The position numbers and the translations under genes are program-made. 64,000 nt of DNA. Source: Candidatus Kapaibacterium sp. GTDB taxonomy: Bacteria; Bacteroidota; Ignavibacteria; Kapaibacteriales; UBA7675. Of the stretch, positions 1 through 9,200 are shown in pieces (within the stretch, counting starts at the first letter, position 1; each line of letters starts with the position of its first letter). Under the pieces are notes generated by a model. That model saw only the letters and a list, made by a program, of their open reading frames with translations. It did not search any database and had not been told where the DNA came from. The stretch is taken from assembly GCA_028284775.1 (NCBI GenBank), contig JANQRB010000040.1, positions 1-64,000 on the forward strand, given 5' to 3'.

Positions 1-191
1 GTGACTATCCCGCCCTAACCAGCGCCGAGCGCCGCGTCTGCGCCCTCATTCGCGTTAATACGACCACCAAAGATCTGAGCAGGATGCTCAATGTTTCGCC
101 ACGCACGATCCAGGCCTACCGCTACCGCATTCGCAAAAAATTAAAGCTGCCGGCCGAAGTGGACTTAAACGCGCATATCCTGACATTATAG
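1..191 (+). CDS. TPR/LuxR-like HTH regulator, C-terminal end only (TPR1)
   Basis: Reading from base 3, the last 62 codons of a gene cut by the window edge encode an HTH domain that ends at TAG 189-191. Visible motifs are LTSAERRVCALI, a helix-turn-helix core (TKDLSRMLNVSPRTIQAY) and the closing YRYRIRKKL block shared by all TPR/HTH regulators in this window. The QAY recognition-helix signature groups it with the proteins at 410-2506 and 35638-37719. The TPR part lies outside the window. It is probably a cytoplasmic DNA-binding regulator. The tandem neighbour starts 218 bp downstream on the same strand. Confidence 0.8.
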   Translation, partial: DYPALTSAERRVCALIRVNTTTKDLSRMLNVSPRTIQAYRYRIRKKLKLPAEVDLNAHILTL

Positions 192-409
192 ATGGCCTCC
201 ACTACTATCGAAACCTTCAACAAACGCCGCGCGTCAGAATTTCTGCGCAAGCCTGTGATAGATACCTTTGCGCGATCGCTATGCCAACTCGCTGTCCGGA
301 CACGAGCTGAACGACGGGTCGTCAAAAGAGCAGGCGCAAGCCAATCTCAAGAGATTGCGTATCTTGGCGCGAAAGCCTTTCGATTCCATGTAAATTGTTC
401 TGCGTACCC

Positions 410-2506
410 ATGAAAAATCCCGATGTCGACAAATTGCGTCGCAAAGTCGAATACAATCGTGGTGTTCGCAAAATTCAGGCGGAATCTGATCTAGTTGAAA
501 TACTTGCGCAGATTGATAACAAGGAAGCGGTTGAGATTGGAACTGCATCTGCCGAACGCGCGCGCGCACTGCTTGACAAGGCGCAAGAACGCGGAAAACA
601 CACAACGGAGTATGAGCGTTTGCTCGCGAGTGCTCTGCGCTCGCTGGCCTATGCCGTATTGCCGAGTAAAAGATTTAATTATGTCGCCAATCTGCTCGAC
701 GAATCCATGCAGTTGTTTAAGCAGGCCGACGACGTGCCGGGGCTGATCAAATGTTACGAATTTCGATGTATCTTGTATCGCGATCAGGATAGATTCGATG
801 AGGCATTGTGCGAGTTGGAGCGCGCTTTAGAGCTTGGTGATCGCAAGCAGTATGCCGGACGTATGCCGAGGATTCACCTTGCCCTCGGAAATTTGTACCG
901 AACGCTGCACAAATACGACAAATCTGTTCAGTCTCTTGAAACGGGATTAAGAGTGGCCCGTGAAGTGAACGATACTCAAACCGAGATTATCCTGCTCTCG
1001 GAGTCCGCCCGTACCCAGTATGAAAACGGCAAACTTTCAGTCGCCCTCGAGTTTTTTAATGAAGCAGTTGCTTTAGAGCGCCGGGAACAGATTTTGGACA
1101 AATGGAACAGCGTATCTCTGTTGTATGAACTCGCTCAGCTTTCCATGTATATGGGCAAACTTGATGTGGCTGTTGAATATTATGCTCAGGCCATCATGGC
1201 GGCGGAACAAGCAAACTTTGCGCGTTTGTTGCCAATGTATCTATCCGCAAAATCGAGTGTACACCTAAGCCGCGCGGAATATCTTACGGCACTGGAGTGT
1301 TTACAGCGCGCACTGAGAGTCTATCGGAAAGCAGGCGACACCGCCAGCCTGGCCTGGAGCCTGGCTAAAGTAGGGGCAGTGTTTAACGGAGCAGGAGACA
1401 CTGAAATCGCACGGGAATATTTTGCAAAGGCCAATGATTTTCTGGAACAGGCAGAAGAACATGTGCACCTGGAGCACAGCTATTTTCTGGTGACGGTACT
1501 CATTCTTGCCAGTCAGCGTTATGACGGACTGAATGTGGAAAAATACCGCGAGTTCTTTGCTGATTACATCGCAAAAATTCCTGCCGACAACGGCCCGTCA
1601 AAGAAGATGCCGGTTTATCTGTCCTATGCGTTTTTGCTGGCCGACAGTGGGCGGATCGATGCGGCGTGCGAAGTATTTACACATTTGCTCGATTGGTCCC
1701 GGCGGTTCGGATTTCGTTTTAACGAAGGCCGTGTAGCATTCGCCCTGGGAGAATTACATCATGGCGCCGGAGAGTACGACAAAGCGAAGCCGCACTTGTT
1801 AAATGCGCTTGAGATAACTCGCTCGATCGGCGCCAAAAGTAGCCTGCGCCGGATCTATGCCGTACTGGATCAAATTTGTGACCAACTGGGCGATAAGGAT
1901 GCCGCCGCTCAGTATCGCGAGCAATTCAGGCTGCTGCAGGGAGAATATCTGTCCGAAGAAGTACACCTGCAACTGCAATTGTGGCATGAGCGCTTTGTTA
2001 AGCAAGAGATCTTGCGGGAAAATGAGCGTTTGCAGTCAGCTCTCAGTTCGATGGAGACTGATAAGGTGGGTCTGCAGCGATTACTGGAATCGAAGGATGC
2101 GCGCATTGCCCATATGGCGGATTCACTGAAACAGGTTTCGCGGCAACTACGCCAGAGGGCTGTTGCAGGACAGCATAGTTCCGACATGGAAAATATGAGC
2201 AAAAACATCGAAGCTTCGATCGCAGATCAAAACTGGAGTGAATTCGAAGCCAATGTGCAGGATCAGGATGAAGAGTTTATTGCGCGCCTCGCCAAGATGT
2301 TTCCACGCCTGACGGTAAGCGAACGCAAAGTCTGTGCGCTGATGCGCTTAAATCACAGCACAAAGGAATTGAGTCAGATGCTTAATATCACGCCTCGTTC
2401 CGTGCAGGCCTATCGTCATCGTATTCGCAAGAAACTTTCGATTCCACCCACCGCGGACATCAACGCCGGCATACTCGCCTTACTGTATCCAAATGAAGAA
2501 AAATAG
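410..2506 (+). CDS. TPR-repeat protein with C-terminal LuxR-like HTH (TPR2)
   Basis: A 698-residue soluble protein without signal peptide or membrane segment. An N-terminal LRRKVEYNRGVRK block is shared with the regulator at 35638. Residues about 60-520 are TPR-type helical hairpins, about 525-590 look coiled-coil, and about 600-695 form the DNA-binding end: a WSEFEANVQ segment, then LTVSERKVCALM and YRHRIRKKL. This order (TPRs, coiled coil, W..FE..F segment, HTH) is known from Bacteroidota TPR/LuxR regulators; the TPRs presumably sense a protein or ligand. I chose ATG 410 because it aligns with the paralogue's start; a TTG lies at 395. TACCTTTG at 263-270 is a possible -7 box. Its ligand and targets are unknown. 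Confidence 0.85.
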   Translation: MKNPDVDKLRRKVEYNRGVRKIQAESDLVEILAQIDNKEAVEIGTASAERARALLDKAQERGKHTTEYERLLASALRSLAYAVLPSKRFNYVANLLDESMQLFKQADDVPGLIKCYEFRCILYRDQDRFDEALCELERALELGDRKQYAGRMPRIHLALGNLYRTLHKYDKSVQSLETGLRVAREVNDTQTEIILLSESARTQYENGKLSVALEFFNEAVALERREQILDKWNSVSLLYELAQLSMYMGKLDVAVEYYAQAIMAAEQANFARLLPMYLSAKSSVHLSRAEYLTALECLQRALRVYRKAGDTASLAWSLAKVGAVFNGAGDTEIAREYFAKANDFLEQAEEHVHLEHSYFLVTVLILASQRYDGLNVEKYREFFADYIAKIPADNGPSKKMPVYLSYAFLLADSGRIDAACEVFTHLLDWSRRFGFRFNEGRVAFALGELHHGAGEYDKAKPHLLNALEITRSIGAKSSLRRIYAVLDQICDQLGDKDAAAQYREQFRLLQGEYLSEEVHLQLQLWHERFVKQEILRENERLQSALSSMETDKVGLQRLLESKDARIAHMADSLKQVSRQLRQRAVAGQHSSDMENMSKNIEASIADQNWSEFEANVQDQDEEFIARLAKMFPRLTVSERKVCALMRLNHSTKELSQMLNITPRSVQAYRHRIRKKLSIPPTADINAGILALLYPNEEK

Positions 2507-2552
2507 TGACTGCGGTAGAGCGCTCGTTTAGGAACTCCCTTGGCGCCGCTTC

Positions 2553-3218
2553 TTATCCCTGCCGGCTCACGATTTCATTAATCCAGATTGGAGCGAATGG
2601 AGACGTACAACCCTTGGAAACAGGATAGTCGCGATAGACTCCCAGCTTTTCGCCAATTGCAATAGCTCGTTCCCGATACTCAGGGTGATGTATTCCAATC
2701 TCGGCCAGACTGAAGTTCATGGTCCATTGTGCTTCCGGAGGAGCGGTCGCCATTTCTTTGTCAATACGGTCAAGCAAGGCCGATATATCCAGCAGTTCAG
2801 GTTTCTTTATCACTGCCAGCGAGGTTAAATTCCAACCTGCGCGCGCCGCCATTGGGTGTTTATCCTTCATCCACTGCAGGCGAAGTTCTTCATTGGCCGG
2901 ATGAATTTTTACTACATAAGAGTTCAGCCAGTCGGCTACTCGGGAATACTTAAGCGATCGAACCATAGCGTCAAGCTCCTGAGCGCTGAGTTGCTTAGCT
3001 TTGATGATGAGTATCGCGAGCATGCGAGCGTCGACATTCTCCGTATCCCACAGCTCAAGAGCCAGACTGTGGTTGGTCTTGATCTTTTTAGCCAGTTTCC
3101 TGATGTCACCCAGTTTTACGCCGAACTGATTCTCGCCCGCGCCGTTCTTACGATTGTATGCTCTGGTTTTCTCATCGCTCAGGGCTTTAAGTTGCTCGAG
3201 TGCTTGTTCAAGTGTCAT
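2553..3218 (-). CDS. DNA alkylation repair protein, AlkD-like HEAT-repeat family
   Basis: A 221-residue all-helical protein starting MTLEQALEQLKAL. Visible family features are GVKLGDIRKLAKKIKTNH near the N-terminus, DARMLAILII, a RVADWLNSYVV segment and the SLAEIG..HPEYRERAIAIGEKLG block. These match AlkC/AlkD-type glycosylases, which remove bulky alkylated purines, although many members with this sequence type are uncharacterised. The start is ATG 3216-3218, two bases after the stop of the DUF4199 gene, so the two are probably translationally coupled. It is the last gene of the leftward ArsR/SRPBCC cluster and converges on the regulator ending at 2506. Confidence 0.85.
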   Translation of the reverse strand: MTLEQALEQLKALSDEKTRAYNRKNGAGENQFGVKLGDIRKLAKKIKTNHSLALELWDTENVDARMLAILIIKAKQLSAQELDAMVRSLKYSRVADWLNSYVVKIHPANEELRLQWMKDKHPMAARAGWNLTSLAVIKKPELLDISALLDRIDKEMATAPPEAQWTMNFSLAEIGIHHPEYRERAIAIGEKLGVYRDYPVSKGCTSPFAPIWINEIVSRQG

Positions 3219-3220
3219 AC

Positions 3221-3712
3221 TTATATTGTTTTGTTTTTGGTTCTGACAAAAAGAGCCGCCAATAGTGAAATTATTATTCCAGGAATCAGGGCCCAAAATA
3301 TAGTCTGAAGGGCAAAATTCCGATAGCTAAAATATGATTGCGCATCTTCCAAAGAATAGAGTCCGGATTCCACCGAAAACTTAATGATATTCTCAAAGTA
3401 ATGCGGTGAAATCAGCTCCCATATGACAAGATAAGTTAGCGGCGCGCATGCTGTGGTGATGAGCGTAATGATCAGACCCGCCATGAAAGCCTGTTTGTAG
3501 CTCATTTGCTCTTCATAAACTTTCCTCCTTTTTTCTCTTAATGCCAAAACATATAAGCAGGTCGCAGGGATGATGAAAATCATTGAAAGATAAAAGTGCA
3601 AATCTATATGCTCATCATGCAATCCAAGGAGCCTTTCCAGGAGGTTCCATAACAAGAGGGCGCCGATAAAGATAAAGGCCTACTTAATCTCTACACTGAA
3701 TCTCTTTAGCAT
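3221..3712 (-). pseudogene. DUF4199-type membrane protein interrupted by an early amber codon
   Basis: From ATG 3710-3712, preceded by a GGAG ribosome site, the frame reads MLKRFSVEIK, then TAG (3680-3682), then AFIFIGALLLWNLLERLLGLHDEHIDLHF and onward to TAA at 3221. The whole matches small DUF4199 proteins: a first helix around GALLLWNLLE, the GLHDEHID motif, then helices at PATCLYVLAL, KQAFMAGLIITLITT and FWALIPGIIISLLAAL. In relatives as I remember them the residue after EIK is usually Trp, so a TGG-to-TAG transition at codon 11 is the simplest explanation. Downstream initiation at TTG 3653-3655 would lose part of helix 1. The function of the family is unknown. Confidence 0.7.
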
Positions 3713-3744
3713 TTCTGAGTCTCCGGCTTAACTGCAGCGTGCTT

Positions 3745-4212
3745 CTATTGTGAATTTGTTGCTGTTGTCTGAGCCTCAGCGAGTTGCTTAACTCTTTCCA
3801 ATGCCTTTAAAAAAACCGTTTTGGTGGAGTCCTGTTGACCCTCAAACACGTCAATCTCAACAATAAGCGTATTAGCGTCAACTCCTTCAGTCAGCCTGTA
3901 AATCTCCATCGTTCCCGTCCACTTTCTGGTCTCCTCATCGATTGGCTGCTCCTTCCCCTTTACTACATTGCCGATATGTTTGAATGCCATGATTTCTTCA
4001 GGAATGTGTCTTTCGATAATAGCGTACATCCCGTTTTGCTCCGGGGTAAGGAATAATACTTTGCTGCCTTCCTGCCAGTCCTGACTGATGGCATGGGAGC
4101 CTTCAAAGAATACGCTAGTCCATTCGCGATAGGAGGCGTCGTCCCAAAGGGTCTTCCAAATCTTGGCTCTGTCCGCTTGAATGTCAATTGAAACTTCTAA
4201 TCTGTTCATCAT
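3745..4212 (-). CDS. SRPBCC (START-like) domain protein
   Basis: A 155-residue single-domain protein starting MMNRLEVSIDIQADRAKIWKTLWD, the typical opening of the SRPBCC fold (first strand, then helix). Later strands and the long C-terminal helix (TKTVFLKALERVKQLAE) complete the helix-grip ligand-binding pocket. Proteins of this type bind small hydrophobic molecules, but nothing here identifies the ligand. It lies between a second SRPBCC gene (22 bp upstream) and the DUF4199 gene, and probably belongs to the ArsR-controlled unit. The ribosome site upstream is weak and AT-rich. Confidence 0.8.
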   Translation of the reverse strand: MMNRLEVSIDIQADRAKIWKTLWDDASYREWTSVFFEGSHAISQDWQEGSKVLFLTPEQNGMYAIIERHIPEEIMAFKHIGNVVKGKEQPIDEETRKWTGTMEIYRLTEGVDANTLIVEIDVFEGQQDSTKTVFLKALERVKQLAEAQTTATNSQ

Positions 4213-4234
4213 TGTGAATTCTTTGATTAAAATA

Positions 4235-4684
4235 TTAATAGCTTCCTCTCAAAGACAGACCGTCTTCCAGATATTGCTTTAAGGATTCATGAATCAGGAA
4301 TTTCCATCCGCCCACAAAATTGTCTCTGGCAAAATCCGGGTGACCGGATGGCAATGTCTCAAGGCCTTCATGGATAAGCTTCAGCCTGGTCTTTTCACCA
4401 AGGGGATACAATTCAAAAGTAACGAAGGAAATGCCGGCTATTCCCTCATACTGCCATGAGTACTTTAGTTTTCTGAGGGGGATTATCTCTAATATCTCAC
4501 ACAAATGCACATAGCATCTATCTTCGCGGCCGCCTTCAAAATGAAACTTGAAGCCCACTTCCAATCTGAAGTCGGACAGTTCGAAGTACCATTTTTCCAT
4601 CAATTCTTTTTCTGTCAAGGCGCGCCAAACGAGCTCCACCGGCGCATCGAATTCCTGCTCTATGACGAGGGCTGTATTATCCAT
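4235..4684 (-). CDS. SRPBCC / AHSA1-like domain protein
   Basis: 149 residues. The N-terminus TALVIEQEFDAPVELVWRALTEKELMEKW is the classic AHSA1-like start, with Pro-Val-Glu-Leu-Val-Trp and the following Trp. The GGWKFLIHESLKQYLEDG helix closes the fold. In Bacteroidota and many other bacteria such genes sit next to an ArsR-type repressor, as here with the gene at 5327-5653. The two are separated by about 640 bp that hold two tandem repeat elements, which may have inserted into the original operon. The ligand is unknown. Confidence 0.85.
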   Translation of the reverse strand: MDNTALVIEQEFDAPVELVWRALTEKELMEKWYFELSDFRLEVGFKFHFEGGREDRCYVHLCEILEIIPLRKLKYSWQYEGIAGISFVTFELYPLGEKTRLKLIHEGLETLPSGHPDFARDNFVGGWKFLIHESLKQYLEDGLSLRGSY

Positions 4685-4771
4685 TTAGATTCCGAGTGTT
4701 CGGCTACTTAACAAACTAAGCTTGGCCCATGGGCATCGGCGTCTCCTAAACCTATCCAATCTGCTGGCTAT

Positions 4772-5115
4772 TGCTACTTTTTAACTAAGTCATTCTCAAG
4801 TCCCCCTCTTTTTAGAAAAAGGGGCTAGGGGAGTTAAGAAGTCCTTGAATACTCATAACCCCTCCTCGTTCGGCGCTTAGTCTACGTCTCATCCCTTAAC
4901 TTAGGGGGAGGTGTAGCTATAATTGTTCTAGTTGAAAGAGCACTGCTACTTTTTCAATTTAGTTTATTCTAGTCCCCCTCTTTTGAAAGAGGGGCCAGGG
5001 GAGTTAGAAAGACCTTAAGAGTTCATAACTCCTCCCCGTTCGGCGCTCAGTCCACGCCTCTTTCCCTTTTTCTAAAGGGGAAGAGAGTGCTAAAAAACTT
5101 ATTTGAAAGAGCACT
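4772..5115. repeat. two tandem copies of a 172-bp palindrome-rich element (MITE-like)
   Basis: Copy 1 is 4772-4943 and copy 2 is 4944-5115. Each begins TGCTACTTTTT and ends GAAAGAGCAC. Each contains hairpin-forming CCCCCTC...GAGGGG/AGGGG arms, then a GGGGAGTTA..AAG segment and a CCTC..CGTTCGGCGCT..AGTC stretch. A third copy lies in opposite orientation at 58158-58320 inside the promoter of giant D. No open reading frame is present, so these look like non-autonomous mobile palindromic repeats. I could not identify their transposase. Confidence 0.8.
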
Positions 5116-5172
5116 ACTGCTGAGACCAAACTGCTACGACTAAGCCAGGCAACAACGGGCCCACTCCAGCAT

Positions 5173-5358
5173 CTACCTCACTTTGAAAAACTTGCCCATC
5201 TGACCTGTATTCCCGAAGATGTGATTTCCGTGTCCTGGATTGACGGCAGCTAATCGAGGCCGATAAATGTCCCAAGGGTCACGGTCTACAGTTTTACGCT
5301 CGACAAGTTTGATTTCTCTGCTTGTATTAATTTCCTCTGGATTTTGCTTGCAATTCAT
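5173..5358 (-). other. short uncertain ORF after the ArsR gene, possible gene remnant
   Basis: A 61-codon frame starting inside the last codons of the ArsR gene. Its first part (INTSREIKLVER.TVD) resembles the opening strand of SRPBCC proteins, which often follow ArsR repressors. The rest resembles nothing I know and ends near the tandem repeats. It could be the stump of an SRPBCC gene truncated by repeat insertion, or a chance frame. I do not claim a product. Confidence 0.2.
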
Positions 5359-5653
5359 CCAGCAGGCTGTGCAATTTGTTGAACTTTTGCGTCCACATCT
5401 TCCTGAATGGTTCTAACCAATCCGCTACCTCGCTTAGCTTCTGTGCTTCCAGGTTGCAGTAGCGTTCGCGTCCTTCCTTCTTAACAGTGATTACTCCGCA
5501 CTCTTGCAGGTATTTAATATGCAGCGATACGGCCTGCCTGGTCATGTCGAACTTATCAGCCAGAGCATTAACATTCTGAGACCCGTTTGAGAGAGACATC
5601 AATATGCTCCTCCTGGTCGGATCCGCTATTGCATTGTATACGTCACGTCGCAT
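5327..5653 (-). CDS. ArsR-family winged-helix transcriptional repressor
   Basis: 108 residues starting MRRDVYNAIADPTRRSIL, the ArsR signature. Residues about 25-75 form the winged helix (NVNALADKFDMTRQAVSLHIKYL followed by the wing CGVITVKKEGRERYC). There are no CxC-type metal-binding cysteines in the usual alpha-3 position, so it belongs to the SRPBCC-associated branch rather than the arsenic sensors. The start ATG 5653 has a GAGTGGA ribosome site. Two perfect inverted repeats lie 17-60 bp upstream and are probably its own operator. It is the first gene of the leftward cluster running to AlkD. Confidence 0.88.
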   Translation of the reverse strand: MRRDVYNAIADPTRRSILMSLSNGSQNVNALADKFDMTRQAVSLHIKYLQECGVITVKKEGRERYCNLEAQKLSEVADWLEPFRKMWTQKFNKLHSLLDELQAKSRGN

Positions 5654-5669
5654 TATCGTCCACTCTTAT

Positions 5670-5713
5670 GCAAGTATTTGCTTGCGAATATAAGCGCAAG
5701 TTTTCCCTTGCGC
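5670..5713. promoter_or_regulatory. double inverted repeat, probable ArsR operator
   Basis: GCAAG-N6-CTTGC at 5670-5685 and GCGCAAG-N6-CTTGCGC at 5694-5713, both perfect. The shared GCAAG cores are 26 bp apart, between two and three helical turns. Their position just upstream of the ArsR start suits autorepression. The assignment to this ArsR protein is inference from location. Confidence 0.55.
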
Positions 5714-5982
5714 AAATTTTTAGCTTCATTTATTGTTTTTTCAACATCGATTGCAGTGTTGAGGTAGGTGGAGTAGCGTAGGCGGCGAATGTCGTTTAGC
5801 AAAAGCTCTGGGTGTGCTTTCAACTGCGCCGAGCTTTCGCTTCAAGAGGCAAGACTTCCGACCGGAGCGACGATAGAGCGTCGGGATCTGCGAGCGAGCT
5901 CATCAGTGGGCATGCAGCCGACCTTCGCATAGTATCGTACTGCGGGTCTCCGGTGCTGCCCGAAGCGACAGCAGCTACACAA

Positions 5983-6031
5983 CTGTATGATTCTGTAGTA
6001 GCAATGTTGCAAAATACGCGAGCTAGCTTTG
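5983..6031 (+). promoter_or_regulatory. giant A promoter with YTGTWGTA operator repeats
   Basis: The proximal repeat CTGTAGTA starts at 5993, and TAGCTTTG (a perfect TAnnTTTG box) starts at 6024, exactly 31 bp later. Weaker copies lie at 5983 (CTGTATGA, 10 bp upstream) and 6004 (ATGTTGCA, 11 bp downstream). The same arrangement precedes giant B and the gene at 50415. No -33 TTTG is present at the usual distance, so an activator is likely needed. The predicted leader to ATG 6279 is about 240 nt. It contains a GC-rich stretch followed by seven T's near 6105-6111 that could act as an attenuator. Confidence 0.6.
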
Positions 6032-6278
6032 TATCGACTCAGCGACAGTTAGGCTGCGTCTCCGCGGATCCGGTCAATCCGGGGTGCCGAACCGGCTGTC
6101 GTTTTTTTCTGCGCTTGTAAAGGATCTGATTCGGCAGAAGGCATCTGAAGCTGCGCGCTCCGGCATCTGATCGGGCGGAGGAAGCCCGCATCCCTTTTCC
6201 CCGGAAGCGGCAGGCAAATATCATTCGTATCCAAATGATTTTCAAGAATACTAACTCCAATTTTCTGCGGAGCAAACT

Positions 6279-9200
6279 ATGTCTATTCCAAATCAAACAT
6301 ATTCGCGTCTGCTGCGCCGGTACAGAAAAATGCGCCGTCGCCTGGTATCGATATTCACCGATGCGCAAAGAGGACAGGCTATTTTGGCGCGGGCCGCAAA
6401 ATTGGGACGACGCTTCCTGAAGCTGGCGTCGGCATTGGGCCTGTCGATCAAGCCGTCAGTTTATCTTTCTCTGGCGACAGGATCGATCTTCTTCTTCTCA
6501 GCCGGAGTGTTCGCCGCGGATGTCCCGCCGACGATCCTCAGCGTGTCGCCGACCTCGAATACGCACAGCGCAGCCAACAACAGCAATATTCAGATCTCTT
6601 TCTCAACGCAGATGTCGCTGTCGAGCCTGTCCGCCGCCAATATTATCATTCGCGGCGCTTATAGCGGGTTACTGAGCACGAAAGGCACATTCAGCGGCAA
6701 CCCACTGCGCAGCTTTGATCCCGACCGGAATTTCAATGCGGGTGAATTGATCAGCGTCAGCGTAACAGGCGCATCGCTGCCCGGCGGAACCGCTATGACT
6801 GAGGCGCTGGTGCACCAGTTTCGGGCCGGAGTCACAAGCGGCACGGCGCTGTTTAAGAGCTCGGCCTTCGGTTCGACTGTCAGCCAGGACGGCGCGCTGG
6901 GCGATCTGGATGGCGATGGCGACCTGGATGTCCTGATAGCTGCGCGTGACGCCGCCAATGAAGTATGGTTAAACAATGGCGATGCTAGCTTCGCATCTTC
7001 GACTTTTGGTTGGACTGACGGCAATAGCCACGGTGTAGCTATCGGCGACTTAGATAATGACGGCGATCTCGACGCGATTTTTGCCAATCGATCGCAGGCG
7101 AATGAAGTCTGGCTGGGCAATGGCGACGGTACATTCACAAGTAGCTTATACGGCACAGGAAATAGCGCCGATGTCGCGCTGGGCGATCTGGACGGCGATG
7201 GCGACCTCGATGCCGTTATTGCGAATCTCAATGCCAAACAGGCGATCTGGCTTAACAATGGCGACGGCAGCTTCACGAGCAGTCAGTTTTCCGCCTCCCA
7301 ACAAACATACGGGCTTGACGTTGCCGATCTGGATAATGATGGCGACCTGGACGTCATCGAAGCCAATTATAAAAAAGCGCAGCGAGTCTGGCTCAATAAG
7401 GGCGATGCCACGTTTACTTCCTCAGCAGTCGGCCACACGAGTGGATTCAATTACGACGTAGCAACCGGCGATTTGGACAATGATGGCGACCTCGATGCAA
7501 TTATCGCTGGCAGATCGCAATCCGAACTCTGGTTCAATAACGGCGACGGCAGTTTTTCCACGAGCCTCTTTGGCCCGTCGATCTGGGGCAATGGCCTTGA
7601 TTTGAGCGACCTGGACAATGATGGCGGCCTGGATGCGATAGTATCGAATCAACTCGGCAAACAGACGATCTGGCTTAACAACGGCGACGGCAGCTTCGAA
7701 ACGCGCAGCTTCGGTTCCGGTTCAAGCATCGGCGTCGAAATGGGGGACCTGGACAATGATGGCGACATGGACGCCGTCATCGTTAATTACTTCGAGCCGC
7801 AGGAAATCTGGCTTAACAAGCCCAAGGTCATTCACTCGCCCTTCGCGCCCAAAGTTGCGGACCTGTCGCCGGCATCGAACGCGAACGCCGTGCCGCGCAA
7901 CGGCAATATCGAAGTGACCTATTCACGTGAGATCACAACTTCGACCTTGACCTCCGGCAACCTGCGTGTCTTTGGATCGCAGAGCGGACTCCTGAGTACG
8001 CGCGGAAGTCTGAGCGGTAGTCCGGTCCATACATTTGATCCAGACGGCAAACTGAAGCCGGGCGAACTTGTTTCGGTGAGCGTTACGGGAGCGACGAGTA
8101 TTGGCGGAACGACGATGACGCGTTCGGTAGTGTACAGTTTCCGCGCCGCTGTCGATGGAGGGGCCGCCGACTTTACGCGCCAGAGCTTCGGCTCCGGCGA
8201 CAGCCGCGGAATCGCCGTCGGCGATCTGGATGGCGATGGCGATCTGGATGCGATTGTCGCAAATTACGACGAGCCGCAAAACATTCTCTTAAACAACGGC
8301 GACGGCACGTTCGCCCTCAGTACCTTTGGCAGCGGCCCGAGCAGAGCTGTGGCAATTGCCGATCTGGACGGCGACGGCGACCTGGATGCGATTGTCATCA
8401 ACCGCAATCAAGCGAAAGAAATTTGGCGTAACAACGGCGATGCGAGCTTCAGCAGCTCTTCCTACGGCGCGGGCAACGTCAGCAGCCAGGGTCTGGCAAC
8501 CGGCGATCTGGACGGCGATGGCGACCTGGATGTCGTTATTACCAACATTAACCGCCCGCAGGAGCTCTGGTTTAACAATGGCGACGCTACCTTCCGCAGC
8601 GACACTTTCGGCACGGGCAACAGCTACGACGTCGGCCTCGGCGACCTTGACGGCGATGGTGATCTGGACGTTGTCGTCGCAAATAACAGCGGGGCGGCAC
8701 AGGAAATCTGGACCAATAACGGCGATGCGACCTTCACGAGCAGATTGTTCGGGAATGGTACATCTCATGCCATTGAACTCGGCGACCTGGACGGCGACGG
8801 CGACCTGGACGCGATCCTGGCCAACAGCCAGCAGCAAAGCAAGATCTGGACCAATAATGGCGATGCTACATTTTCACAATCGAATCTTGCCTTCAGTGGT
8901 CCATGGCGCGACGCTGAGCTTGGCGACTTCGATGCCGACGGCGATCTGGATCTGATGATTGCGAATGGATCCTCGAGAAACGCGCTGTATGTTAACAACG
9001 GCAATGCCGGTTTTAGTCTGAAGAACACAGCGGCCAGCCTAGCCTCTAACTCAAGTCAGGGGCTGGCTATCGGCGACCTGGACGGCGACGGCGATCTGGA
9101 CGCCCTCTTTGCGAACAGTGACGAACAACAGACCATGTGGTTAAACTTGCCGCAGGCGCCAACGATCAACTCGCTGAGCGCCGCCAGCACGACTGCCAGT

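Noticed and set aside
6880..9150. Regularly spaced repeats that might suggest a CRISPR array
   Set aside because: The repeats are degenerate, coding and of FG-GAP period, with no constant-length spacers or cas genes.
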